Origin: Absidia repens
Lineage: Eukaryota; Mucoromycota; Mucoromycetes; Mucorales; Cunninghamellaceae
Assembly: GCA_002105175.1 (NCBI GenBank)
Contig: MCGE01000020.1
Location: forward strand, 310,001-374,000
DNA length: 64,000 bases
Direction: 5' to 3'
Numbering within the stretch: position 1 is the first letter of the stretch; each line of letters opens with the position of its first letter. Under the pieces are notes generated by a model, which made no database searches, had not been told where the DNA came from, and saw nothing but the letters and a program-made list of their open reading frames with translations. Of the stretch, positions 44,469 to 57,772 are shown in pieces. Position numbers and translations under genes: made by a program.

Positions 44469-47400
44469 ATGGAACGGGAAAACTTATTTGAAGTGGAATC
44501 TTATGGATTTATGCCCAACAGCAAAACCAGTAACACCAACACCAACACCAATGATACAATCTACGGAGATCATCCCTTATTCTCTTCCTCAGATAGTCTC
44601 CCCATGACTAGTCAAGCCTCCTATTCTGTACCTGGGTCGCGTCGAAACTCGACTGATGCGGAAGATGTAGCTTTTGTCGAAGCATTCAATGCCAAACTCA
44701 AACTACAAGAAAACCTGGGCTTTCTCTCGTCACCTCATCGATCCATGAGCATTGATGAAGCAGCTATGAAACAAAAACTGGCTGTCGGCTCCATGGCGGC
44801 TGAAACGGCTGATCACCACGGTACTCAAAGACTGTTGTTTGAAACTGACACTGGTAATATGATACATAATCTATGGCTTTAAACCTATTCAATGCGGACT
44901 CACTCCTTTTTTTTTTGTGATATAGATACTCCGAGAGTGGCACAAGGCTATCCTTACTTGCAGCGATATAATGGTTCCACGGATACTTTGGGATCTTTAC
45001 ACAATGAACCCTCGTATTCGGGCTTGGTAGGTTAAAACACACACACAAACACACACACACACATGCAACTGATCCCCCCTTTTTTCATATTATTAAATTG
45101 GAACTAATTATTTCTACATCTGTGTTGATTAGTTTTCTCCTGGCTCAAATAACTTGGATATGGTCTCGTCGTTAAGAAAAAGTTCATCTCGCCAAAACAA
45201 AAGCGTAGAATCTTTGCGAAGCAAATCATGGGCTCAGTGTCTTGACAATACCACATCTCCTTTAAGCAATGGTGGAAACTCAATGGACAGAGTACGTGGC
45301 CAAGCAGCTCTTTTTGGACAACAGCAACAGCAACAGCAACAACGTCGACTCTCTTACGGCTGGCCTCCTAACTCCTCATCCTCCTCTTCGACCAATAATG
45401 CCATTGCTAGCGTTCCTGGGTCGCCTTCTCTCATGGATACTCCTCCTGGGTCATTTGAACATTTCACCAATGATAAGCACCGACTGGCGACATCTCACTC
45501 CTATTCGGATTTGCATGCTGCCACTCGATCTTATACCACTGCCTCTCAGCACCCACAGCATGCCCAACCTAGTTACCATCATCATCGACCTTCTCTCTAT
45601 GACATGACGGATTCATCGAAAGATTCGATTCCTTGCCCCCAGTTTTCCCAATATGGAATGTGTCCTCTTGATGAACAATGCCCTTATTCTCACAGCCCCT
45701 CCTCTAGCAGTGGCTCTTCGTCAGCAGCATCCATGGCAGCAGCATTCAACCATTCCATTCCACCTTCTCCTCACCCACTCTCTACTTCTGCCACTTATCA
45801 ACCTTATTCTCCCTCCTACCCTCACCCTTCCGTCACCAATGCAAACGCTTATCCTCTCTTGGGCTTTGCTGCCAACAACTTGCCCTATGATCCAACATCC
45901 TCCTTTTTCCCCTCCAGCAAACGCATGCCTCGACACGGATCGACTCCAACATTATCAACCGGGATGATGAACGGCCACATGTCCAACAATACTGCGGATC
46001 TACATGGGAATGGTTTGTTTATGAGCAATAACATGGGGGCAAATGACATGATGCTTTCTGATATGACACAACAACAGCAACAACAACAACATCGTCCATC
46101 TATTACCGATCCGGAAGCTAATCGATTTTTGGGTGCCAAATTGGAGGATTTTACAGGAAAGCTTTATGACCTATGCAAGGATCACAATGGATGCCGATTT
46201 TTACAAAAAAAGTTGGAAGATCCCAATGGGCTACATTTACAAACCATTTTCGATGAAATCTACCCTCATTTCGTGGAATTGATGACTGGTAAGTGTAACC
46301 TAACCCAAAAAAAGAAAAAGAAAAAAAAAAGGAGGTGGTGTGGCAGTGATGAGGAGGAGGCGATGAAGGGAAAAAAAAGGGATTTCAAGGGGAGGAGAGG
46401 AGACAAGGGGAGGGGGGGAGTGGAGGAGGGGAATAGACTATACAAAATATTTAATGACATTCACACTCTTTGTTCCGTAGATCCTTTCGGAAATTATCTT
46501 TGCCAGAAACTGGTGGAACGATGTAACGACGCACAAAGAACGGCGATTGTAGATATCATCTCACCTGACTTGTTGCAAATCTGCCTAAGTATGCATGGCA
46601 CACGCGCAATCCAAAAATTGATCGAATATCTCTCGACCACCTATCAAATCAAAACGGTGACTTTGGCCATTCAACCCAACGTCGTTGCCTTGATCAAGGA
46701 CCTCAATGGAAACCACGTCATCCAGAAATGTTTGCATCGCCTCTCTGCCGAACACAATCAATTCATTTATGATATCGTCAGCGACAACTGTATTGAAGTG
46801 GCCACGCATCGTCATGGCTGCTGTGTCCTCCAACGATGCATTGATCATGCTGTTGATATCCAAAAGGTAAAAAAAAAAAAAATCCTCATCACTGCAGGAA
46901 AAGAAGAAAAAAAGCCATCGTTTATTTATTTATTTTGGGTTTTTATGGTAGGCACAATTGGTTCAAGTGGTGACATCCAATGTCCTACCTTTAGTCCAGG
47001 ATCCATTTGGCAATTACGTGGTGCAATATGTCCTTGATCTTGGCGAGGTCCAATATTCTGATGGCCTGGTGCGCTGTTTGATTGAACATGTCTGTGATTT
47101 GTCTGTGCAAAAGTTCAGCTCCAACGTCATTGAAAAGGTAATAAGAGCGAGAAATATATACAATATTTGATTGACTCATGCTTTGTTTTTTTTTTTGTTT
47201 TTTTTTTCCTAGTGCATCCGTGTATCTGAACCTGAAATTCGTCGTGCTTTGATCGCCGAACTTATCACGCAATCCAACATGGAAAAGCTTTTACGTGATT
47301 CTTTTGCCAACTATGTGATTCAAACCTGTTTGGATTACGCTGATCAAGACCAAAAAGTACAGGTAAGGTTTTGAGGAAATAAAAAAAAAAAAAAAAGGAA

Positions 47401-47782
47401 TAGGGGGAAATAGTCGATCCATAATAACCTTTTTCTTTGTATGTGGCTGGATAAATAGCTCGTTGAACGTATCCGTCCTCATTTAGCATCCATCCGCAGC
47501 ACGCCTTATGGCAAACGTATCCATAGCAAGATCCAGCGTGAACAACAACAAGGACGATATGGAAACAGACAACATTTGCATTATCAAAGCATGCCGTCAC
47601 TAAGAGCCGCCGCCGCCGCCTCTGCGTCATCATCTTCTTCGGCGACATCTGCGACTGGTAGAACGGGTACGGCTTACAACACTGGTCTACCCTGTCAAGA
47701 CAATGCGGCAATGGCTGGATTTCCTTTGAATTACAATGTGGGTATCCTGGGTGAATCTCATGCACTTTATCCTTTCCCTTGA
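44469..47782 (+). CDS. Pumilio/PUF RNA-binding protein with an N-terminal CCCH finger
   Basis: Predicted cytoplasmic repressor that binds UGUA-type elements in 3' UTRs. Exons are 44469-44853, 44926-45026, 45133-46288, 46481-46866, 46952-47137, 47213-47362 and 47459-47782, giving 895 aa. A long disordered region (Ser, Gln, His) contains one CCCH zinc finger (C-x8-C-x5-C-x3-H, residues about 330-350, CPQFSQYGMC...CPYSH). The PUF repeats follow (about 500-800), with cores such as NGCRFLQKK, FGNYLCQKL, HGTRAIQKL, NGNHVIQKC, HGCCVLQRC, FGNYVVQYV, SSNVIEKC and FANYVIQTC: eight in all. The 192-nt intron 46289-46480 is purine-rich, stop-free and a multiple of three long. Poly(A) signal AATAAA is at 48080-48085. 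The Puf3/Puf4-like grouping is tentative. Confidence 0.92.
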
Positions 47783-48818
47783 ATTTTACTGTTTTATTTA
47801 TTTTAGTTTTGAATTGTATCATGGATTCATTTTTATACTCTTTTTTTTTTATGATTATTTGTTGTTACCCTTCTTCTCCTACCCTCCCCCCCCCACACAC
47901 AAAAGATACCACCTCTTCCCTCGTGTTGTTTTACTTTACCCTTATGTTGTAAACAATTTTTATCTGACATTTTAGTACATCTTTATTATTATTATTAGTA
48001 TATTTTATTATTATTGCTACTGCTAATACTGCCACTTTTTTTTTATCATCTTTTGTCTCGTATTTTTTTTTTTTTGAAAAATAAAATGAACCTTTTATGT
48101 TTTACATGAAATCCTCTTCTAAGTTCTTTTGTGTATCTTTGTGTTGATCGTAAATAGTGTATACGCTTTATTTTGTCTCTTTGACAAACATAGTAGGTGG
48201 ATCCACAACATAATGTATTAATATGTCCATATTTTTGAGCAGGGGGTGATATGATATGAAACCTACGGATCTCAGCACAATAAACGTTGCTGATAAGTTG
48301 CTCCTCGAAAGAAAGAAAACAAAAAAATAGGGCTGATTTTTGTTTTATGCCTATACAGTCAATTTTATTTTTGACAGTGCTGATCTTTCCAGATGAACTC
48401 AAAATCCGTCAAAGAACTGTAACCTTACACACAAACACAGACGCACACTTTATTTGTATAGTATATCAATGCCTAAAAGCCAATTTTATTTATAAAATCC
48501 CCTCTTCATTCATGCCACAAACGCAACTGGATAAAGACCCCACGTGATAAAATAAACGATAGAAATAAAAATCCTTTTTTTTTATTGTTTGATGATTCCT
48601 ATTTTGCTAAAGAAAAAAAAAGAGAGAGAGAATCATTATAATAATAATATAATAATAATAATAATAAGAAAAAAAAGTAAGCAACGGGTAGGGGGAGGGG
48701 AGGGGAGGGGGAATTTTGGTTTCTAAACTAAATGATAAAGAATGGTCACAAGGCAAGAGGAGGGTGCGAAATAAAATAAAATAAAAGAAATGAGAGCGAG
48801 CACAAAAGCCAGCCCAAT
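47783..48818. other. Convergent intergenic region, PUF and CYC8 3' UTRs
   Basis: About 1 kb between two 3' ends. AATAAA for PUF is at 48080-48085 and TTTATT (minus-strand signal for CYC8) at 48581-48586. ATA/AAT triplets occur around 48636-48666. No gene is supported. Confidence 0.55.
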
Positions 48819-51800
48819 TTATGCAATGGTAGATTCGGAGGTGTGAGGTGATGCGGTACCGTTGGTCGTACTGGATTCATGTTGCTGTTGTTTGCTATCA
48901 TTGTTACCAAATGGCACTTCCCCTTCTTCTTTTTCGTCTCCCTTGGTTGCCGCCGCCGCTGCGTCCTTCATTTCCACATCCGTGTCCTTGGCTGGCTCGT
49001 CCGTTTCATCCCGTACTTCGCCTTCTTCTTCTTCATCGTCCTCTTCCACGGCCTTGTTGCTACTGTCTTCTTCCTTCGTCTTTTCGACCGCAGTGGTGGT
49101 AGGTGGTGATGATGACGATGAGGATGTCACTGGTGGTGGTGGTGGTGATGAAGATGATGATGACGATGCCGCTGGTACGGAGGGGGGCTGTTCCATTGGT
49201 TCGTCCTTTACTGCTGATTCCCTTGATTCATATACCGATGATTCCTGTTTCGAAGCTGCTGGTGCTGGTGACGACGACGCTGGCGATGGTTGCTGTTGTT
49301 GATCCACTGTAGTATGTGGAGAGGAAGAAGTGGGCGATGTTGTTGATTGGGTAACAGCCTCAGCTTCAGGTTGTTGTTGTTGTTGTTGAGGAGGAGGAGG
49401 AGGAGAGGAGTGGGGATGGTGCTCTTTTGATGGCGAAGTCGTAGAACTAGGTGCAGAGCTCGTCATGGGATGGTCGGTATCTTTTTCGTCTTGGTTGGAT
49501 CGTAGTCTTTTGGCGTCTTCCCCAGCCTTGGTTTCATCAGGAGGGTACGTACGCTTGTCACCACGGGACTGACCTATACTTAATAACATATCAGCAGCAC
49601 TAGCATCGTAATCATCATCTGTGGTTCGGGCACCTGTAGCACGGGAGGACGCTGCGGGTTCTTGATAGTGTTGTTGTGGTTGTTGTTGTTGGTGTTGCGG
49701 ATGGTGGTCATAACGTTCGGATTCCCTTCTTGAGCTTGGCTGGTGATGAGGAGAGTTACTGTTGTACTGCTGCTTTCCTTCCCTTTGCTGCTGTGATGGC
49801 GGTAATGGCGCTTCTTGATGAGGAGAGCGAATGGTGCCACGTTCGTGTTCTTGCTTGACCTCAGTGTGATGCTGTCTTGGCGGAGGAGGTAATGTAGACG
49901 CTTCTTCACTGGGAGTAACCGATGAAGGAGGACCCCGATGATAAGGATCAGAAGGATGATTAGGTCGAGGATAAGTTGAAGGTGAAGGTGAATGAGGTAA
50001 TGGTTCCTGACGAGATGGGTAATGGCTATCAGCAGCGGCGGGTCTACTAGACGGGTGACCATGGCGCAGGGAATGTTCATATTCAGGATGGTGAGGTGGC
50101 ATTTCATATGCATGTTGCTGCTGTTGCTGTTCCGCATGACTAATTCCAGGAGATCGATGATGATGCTGCTGGGGTACAGAATCGTACTGTTTGGGTGATG
50201 AACCATGATGCAAGCTCGCCGATGATCTTGAATGAGGAGATGCCAAGGTATGAGGTCTACCATTACTATCAGCAGACACATTAGGGGATCGACTACTTTC
50301 AGAAGGACTGGGCTTGCCATAAGGAGATCGATGTAAACTGGAGACGCTTCCAGGTTGTCCACTGTGGCCATGAGGGGGAGGGGGAGGACCAGGCATAGCT
50401 GAATGTTGAGGATGAGGTCTACCGTTGTCTTGCATAATGGGGTTCATTTGAGACCTTTCAGAAGGAGTAGGTGCCCGTCCCCCACCATTGCCAATATCAG
50501 GAATACGGACATCTTCACGAGAAGCGGATGGTGGGTAAGAAGGTGGGTAAGGTCCAGGAGATCGTCGACCAGTGCTTGCAGCAGATAATGGTTGCGGTTG
50601 TTGTTGTTGTTGTTGAGGTGGAGGAGGTGGACCATTTGGCATTGGCAAGTCCCGTCCTGGGCCAGAATTAGCTTCATTAGGAGGAAGAGACTAAAAGTGA
50701 AAAAAGGGTAATTGAGTATTCCGCTGATATAATATAACTACTTCCTTCTTGCTTACCATTGGCAGATGAGGAGGTGGACCTCGGTCTTCGGATCGTTGTT
50801 GTGGTGGAGTTGGGCCAGTTTGGTAAGCGCTCATACCATTAGGAGGTCCGCTAGGAGCCGTGGTCTATATATATTCAATTCAAAGATAAAAAGTAAATCT
50901 CACGTTCTCTGTCCATACCATCTTTTGACCTCGGATTTCTTACCTGTCCATAAGATGGTCCATTCAAGGGTTGAGCATTTGGTCCACTTTGATATTGACT
51001 AGGATTACTGACATCTTGAGGGGTGGGAGCACTACCAGGTCTAATATATATATATAAAAAAGTAAGGAAGTTCAGTTAAACACAAATATAGCCACAAATG
51101 TTTCTTATATATACTTACGCTTGAGTGTGAGATTGAGATTTGCGTAATAATTCCAGACGTTGCTTGATGTGGGGGTTAGAGGGATCCAGCTCAGCAGCAC
51201 GTTGATAAGCATCCAGAGCATCTTGAATTTGATTGTTGCATGATTCATATAGAGTACCGAGATCGTACCAGACTTCACTGATATAAGGATTCAATCGAAT
51301 GGCACGACTATAAGCATCAAGAGCATCACGATACTAAAAATTATGATCAGGGGAGGTTAGCCCGATTGTTTTACCTTCTCAATTAATGATAATATGCTGA
51401 TTTACCTGATTGATTTGATAATACAAGACACCGATGGAGCACCAGAAAGTCGGATTTCGAGCATCACGGTAAACAGCTTGTTGATAAGCTTCGTAGGCCT
51501 TGTTGTAGTTTTGTTCCGCCATATAGCATCGACCGAGAAGATACCAAGACTGAGCATCGTTGCTGTCGGATTTCAAGGATCGAGTCAAGTATTGAATGGC
51601 CAAAGATTGGTTGCAGAAAGACGTGTTTTGTTGATGATAGAGCCAGCCCAATTGTTGTAATACCTTGGCATGATCAGGGTTTTCCGCCAAGACACGTTCA
51701 TATGCTTCCTTTGCTTGTTCATACTATATCAAAATACAAAAATGACGTTTGTTAATATCACATCATGACAATTTGTTTGTTTACTTTTTTTTGTTGTTGT

Positions 51801-52715
51801 TGTTTGTTTTCGTTACCTCTTTCTGTTGTTCATAAACATGACCAGTTTGGAACCAGATATCAGATTCTGTCAAGGGACGAGGTGGGGATTGAAGAATATA
51901 GCGGAAGCACTAGATACAATAAACATAAAAATGTTAATAAACATTTTCTTTTCACTAATATTATTGACTATTATCCAGTATGATTTACCTGAAGAGAAAG
52001 TTCGAATTTTTGTTGTTGTTTGTAGATAATACCCAATCTGAAGTAAATTTCATTTGCTTTTTCAAACTTGGGATCCATTTTCATGACAGCGGAGAAAGCT
52101 TCCTCAGCGTGTTCCAAGGAGCCATATCGGTCGTAAAGGATACCAATGCCATACCAAAGTTTTGGATCCTTGGGATTTGAGAGATGATATAATGCTTGCT
52201 GATACGCATGGTAGGCTTCTTGAAGGTTGTCCATCATAAGATAGCAATGACCTAAAGCTGCCCATGTTTCACCGTTGTTTTCTTGAATAGCCAAAATACG
52301 TTTGAAGTATTCGACCGCCTAAAGCATATATAGAAAAAAAAAAAAGGAAGAATCAGTTAGTTAGTATATCACACTATTTGGTGTACTTTATGTAGTAATA
52401 AACTTACTCTAGCAAACTGTTCACGTCCACGACAAAGAGAGGCGATTTGAGTCAAGGCAACAATTGAATAGGGATTGTGTCGCAAGGCGGATTCGTAGCA
52501 ATTCATGGCTTTTTCATAGTCGGTCATCAATTCGGCAAGATTACCTAGGATATATATAGAAAGGATTAAGAAGCATTAGTCGTGTGTAAATATTAGATGA
52601 ACGCCACCACAAGTGTGTTTTCTTTCATCTTACCCATGGAAAGCCAAGTTTGTTCATTGATGGCTGCTAGTTTCTGTGCCGTTGTGGTGGGCTGCTGTGG
52701 TCCGGTGGCAGCCAT
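48819..52715 (-). CDS. CYC8: Cyc8/Ssn6 general transcriptional corepressor (TPR)
   Basis: Partner of Tup1; recruited by DNA-binding repressors to silence many promoters. Exons are 52715-52634, 52544-52408, 52318-51989, 51909-51817, 51723-51406, 51333-51119, 51040-50944, 50864-50757 and 50690-48819, giving 1083 aa. Residues about 20-380 are tandem tetratricopeptide repeats typical of Cyc8 (WAALGHCYLMMDNLQEAYHA, KLWYGIGILYDRYGSLEHAE, SWYLLGRCYMAEQNYNKAY, FWCSIGVLYYQINQ). The remaining 700 residues are disordered and rich in Pro, Ser, Gln and His, ending in an acidic Glu/Asp-rich segment. It could act with the C2H2 and bZIP regulators in this window, but nothing in the sequence proves it. A CT-rich tract on its coding strand lies upstream at about 53130-53240. 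Confidence 0.95.
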
Positions 52716-52887
52716 ATTCGATTGGATGAGTTGATACTAAAAGATATATTAAGTGGAGTGGAGATGGAATAAAGAAGTATGTATCTAAATGTGAAAAAAG
52801 GGGGGTGACAAAAACAATAAGAGGAAAGAGAAAGGAAGAAAAGGAAGAAAAAAATTAGGGTAAAGATAAAATTTATACGTCACAGTC

Positions 52888-52888
<1 letters not shown>

Positions 52889-52927
<39 letters not shown>
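52889..52927. repeat. Poly(A) homopolymer, 39 nt
   Basis: Uninterrupted A tract (T on the CYC8 coding strand) about 175 nt upstream of the CYC8 start codon. It may act as a nucleosome-free poly(dT) promoter element, by analogy with other fungi. Confidence 0.9.
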
Positions 52928-52930
<3 letters not shown>

Positions 52931-54611
52931 CCCCCCAAAAAAAATCGTACTCTCAGCCAGCACATATTCAAAGTCCAACTAAAATCCATGTATTAAATAC
53001 AGCGTTTCTTTACCTTTTAACAATATCAATAACAGATAGGTGATGTTGTTGTCGGTTTGTAGTAGTACTAATACAAGTAAAATCGATAGTGCTGTATTTT
53101 TTCGAAATATGTGTTTGAAGTGGGAAAAAAGTAGAAGAAGAAAGTCAGTGAGGGAAGACGGACAAAGAAAAAGGGGACGAAAACAACAACAAAAAAGAGA
53201 GAGAGAGAAAGAGAGAAAGAAAGGAAGAGAAGAGAAGAAAAAAAAGAGCGTGTAGTGGTGCTTGAGCCCAAGGTTGATATTTTTGAGTGGGGGGTGAGTC
53301 GATTTTGTGTGACAAAAGCGTTTGAACTTTAAAAAAAGCGTTCCCGAGTCAAAAAGAAAAAAATAGGGTTGTTGGATTAGTTTTTTTTTCGCCCAGGCTA
53401 ATTTTGGTAATGGAAGATCAATTGCCTGCAAACATGTAATTGCTTTCAAAAAAAAAAAAATGTGGGTCATCATCATACACTTAAAACTTATCCCACATCA
53501 ACCATATTGAGTAATTCGAGTGATCAAAGTAGTAGCACACTTGGTTAAACATTCAATGAAACACTATTCACTATCGCTATACACATTCCGTTTATTAGTC
53601 CTTTTTTTTTTAATCTTGACTTCCATGAAATTGTCGTTTTGTTGGTTTTTTTTTTTTTTTTGGTTCCGAATTATCCCCCCTCCTCAGTTTTTGATACTTT
53701 TTTATGCCCTCATCATAAAGGTCAAGTTTCAAGCGGAGACATGGCCACGGAAAAAGTATTGATGAGTGTGATTGAGATCTGTTTGTATTTACTCGAAAAA
53801 AAATTAAGGGGAGGCGGGAGGAAGATTGGCATCTCATGATCATTATTTGATAGATGCGCTGGTGTTATATTGACAATGACGTGAGACAAAAAAATAGTAT
53901 CATTAACATCCTTGGTCAAGAGGAACCGTCGGACCACAGCCCGTTTTACTAAAAAAAGATCTAAATGCCGTGAAAAAATAATCATATGTATGCCATTATT
54001 GACACTCCGAATATACTCCTTCTGATGAGATTATGAGGGGGGGTGCCCAACCAATCATTTAACTATCATATTGTTCTTTAAAAAGTTATTCATACAAAAA
54101 CTAAATATTTTTAAGTTGACATTATCCATTAGGATATCGTATAAGTTTTTATTGTGGTGTTTCACTTTAATATGAACACTGATCGACTACTGTTCATACA
54201 CAGTTAGTCTCCTTTATATGGTAATGTAAATCAAGGCAGTTTTAATGCTACCAGAACGGGGTATTTGATGATGCTCAATAATTTGCTACAAAAGCCCTCC
54301 GTTTATATTCCGCCTACTTTTTTTTTTAGAAAAAAAAAAATTCTGCCTGAGCAGCAAGAAAAAAAATCATTGGAAGTCCGCATGTAACTTTCTTGATCTA
54401 CACCGCCATTGTTCTTGTCCAAGGTCGTCAATTTTTTTTAGCACATCTACTACGCTTTAAGAAAGCGAGACTAGTATATGGCTACATAGTCCAGTCACTA
54501 TTCAAGTTTAAGTGTTAGATACTAAAAAGGTGACAAACATAATTGTTTATTATAAACGGGCATAACTCAGGCCACACTGGTTTTGCGGGATTTGAATTTT
54601 TCCACGCTTTC

Positions 54612-54627
54612 AAGGTGTGGACACCTT
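54612..54627. other. Perfect inverted repeat in a GC-richer patch
   Basis: AAGGTGT-GG-ACACCTT forms a 7-bp stem with a 2-base centre. It is followed by CCACTTCGCACTTCGGTGG, which can pair CCAC with GTGG. The surrounding 54540-54680 is noticeably richer in G+C than its AT-rich neighbourhood. No known RNA family was recognised. Confidence 0.4.
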
Positions 54628-54879
54628 CGCCACTTCGCACTTCGGTGGGCAGCTTCTTGGGACCAGTTGATTTCCGTGAGATTTTTTGTTAAGTCGTATG
54701 CCATAAAAACAAAGAACTGCCTGTATACAATAAGTCAAGTCTAATATTTTACGAAGAAGGCCTAGGTTGTTTAATAGAAATAGCTGATCAGAAATGGAAA
54801 ATCTTTCATATCAGGTAACATAGAACTGCCTGCCAACTTGAATATTATTTGCAGGACAAAGCAAAGATATCAAATGCAC

Positions 54880-54880
<1 letters not shown>

Positions 54881-54911
<31 letters not shown>
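54881..54911. repeat. Poly(A) homopolymer, 31 nt
   Basis: Uninterrupted A tract in the gene-free region between CYC8 and RPB6. Confidence 0.9.
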
Positions 54912-54912
<1 letters not shown>

Positions 54913-55139
54913 GGCAATTACTGATTGGGATGTTATATGATTTAATCGACTGGGCCTCTAGAGGGAAAAGTAGTAAAAAAGCAAGGGTAAATACTGTAAA
55001 GGGGCACCTGCTTTTATTGCACCGTACAGCCGTGAAGCTCACTGTATCCATTAATATGATTGATCGAGCTGACAGGTTCACATTTTGTATTGAATAATCT
55101 AGGAACACAAATCAATTGCTGAAGCACTAGGGGAAAATA

Positions 55140-56340
55140 ATATTATTAGCCTACGGTAGAAAACAGGCACTTGAAGGAACACTCACAAGGCAACTAATAT
55201 GGTGGCACTGTTCACTATATCATGGGTCATCTTATTTTAATATATACAAAAAAGATATATATTATTTGATTTGAAGTATACTAGGAAATACTAAACTAAG
55301 GACGTGGGGCTCACTGTAACAAAAGATCTATTGAGCGCAGCATGAAGTAGACTAAAGGAGGATCTGAAGAATGAACAGTACTAATATGAACGGAAAGTTT
55401 TCAAGTGTATCTGATATACTGTGCAATTCAACGCATGAGGAAGACTAAAGTGATATCTTTTATTCAAGTACAACAATGGTCAACACGAATCTAAAGAGAT
55501 GATACTCGAAATAAAATCTATTGTACAGTACAAGCATGAGAGAGAAATTAATGGGATATTTTTCATTGAAGCAAGTATGAAGAGACATGTTTTATTCAAA
55601 TATAGATAGAAACTGTGGACAAACTAACATTACACTAAGCTAATGAAGGCTCCAAAAAGCCAACTGATGGTGGTCCTAAATCCTGAATCCAAAATGAAAG
55701 GGTTTCCCCATGCATCTTGTAATCCCTGAGCTGAAAACGTTCCTAAACAAGTCCTGATACTATTCAAAGTTCAATATAACATCATAGAAGTCGAATGGTG
55801 AAGAAAAAAAAAAAGGAAAAAGAGAGAGCGGGAAAAATAGAAAATGAAAACTAACGCAGGCGGCATTTGAAATATTTTTTGTGGTCTCATGGCGGTTTTT
55901 TTTTTTCATTGCCATAAAGAACAAAACAAGACCTCCCCTTTTTTGCTCTTCTTCCTTTTCGTAACAATCAACGTCATAAAACATCATAAACATAGTGGTT
56001 CTCTTATATTGATGATTTTGAACTCAACGTGGAACGACTTTCACTGTAAAATAGCTTGCCACACGTAGTGAAATAGATTTTTCTCCTTCACATTATGATG
56101 TAATAGTTTGTCCTTCACTGTAGAAAAGCTCACCCGCTTGACGTGGACAAGTTTGACTTATATCATGTTCGTTTTACAGCGATACATCCGGTCTCACTGC
56201 ATTCAACTTCCTTAAATATATGTGTCATGGAACCTTTATTAACTTAGCTTAGTGTTACTGTATCATATTTATCACACATAATCTATATCTATGCCTGAAT
56301 AAAATACAGGGTGTTTTGTCTTTTTAATATTATTATTATT
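55140..56340 (-). repeat. Dispersed noncoding repeat, copy 4
   Basis: Same orientation as copy 3. The core lies at about 55670-55728 and, read on the minus strand, gives GATTACAAGATGCATGGGGA to CAGGATTTAGGACCACC. Beyond it the minus strand shows TGAATAAAACATGTCTCTTC, then degenerate subunits near 55560 and 55450, and a right end resembling copy 1 (TTGTGAGTGTTCC). On the other side, the E-box context is decayed. The left-hand block is present and seems duplicated (CTACAGTGAAGGACAAACTA and TTTTACAGTGAAAGTCG on the minus strand). Confidence 0.72.
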
Positions 56341-56987
56341 ATCTCTCTCATATGTCTAATCGAATATACCTACATGTGCGTGTAGAAAAAAAAGCAGGGG
56401 TTTGTGTGCAGAAAGAAAAAGAAAAAGGATTACTAAAATAAGAAATTAAATTCATGCATGAATTTAGTTTCAGGTACCACTTTTTAAGATTCTTAGAAGG
56501 CTAATCAATAATACACAAAACAAATGTGTACCAATACCGCATGTACTGTGTGAAGAACCGATTGTGCTATATCTGGTATTACTTATATATTCTAATTGCT
56601 ACAAGTTCAACTTTTTTTTTCTTTGTGAAATCTGTGAGAATGTTTAAAGCCCGCGGTTTTATTGTTTGTGGAATTTGGAAATTCAAAATTGCAAGAGAGT
56701 GGCCACTTGCCCTTACATATAAATACCGCAGAGCTGCCGGCATGAGCTGATCGCGACATAAAACTGTATGATATACATGAAAGCACCATTCAAACATATA
56801 ATAAACGAAAATCACACTGGAAGATCAAGTTCAGTAAAACGACATCATTTTCCATCACCAGCCCACACACAGAAACAAACAAACAAACAAACAAACACAT
56901 ACACAAAGCCATAGTTCATAATACATTTGAATCATGTGATTTTATTTTTTTAAAAAATATATAAACTATCTAAAATATACATCTACA

Positions 56988-57772
<785 letters not shown>

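Larger units (their letters stand above)
52716..56987. other. 4.3-kb intergenic region with repeat copy 4
   Basis: The largest gene-free stretch. It holds a 39-nt A run (52889-52927), a GA-rich tract (about 53130-53240, CT-rich on the CYC8 strand), a GC-richer patch with a hairpin (54612-54627), a 31-nt A run (54881-54911) and repeat copy 4 (about 55140-56340). A CAAA tandem run lies at about 56874-56895. TTTATT at 56941-56946 is a likely minus-strand poly(A) signal for RPB6. No protein or tRNA gene was recognised. Confidence 0.6.

Noticed and set aside
52979..53476. 165-aa minus-strand frame rich in Phe/Leu/Ser upstream of CYC8
   Set aside because: It is the CT-rich promoter tract read as protein; no conserved features.
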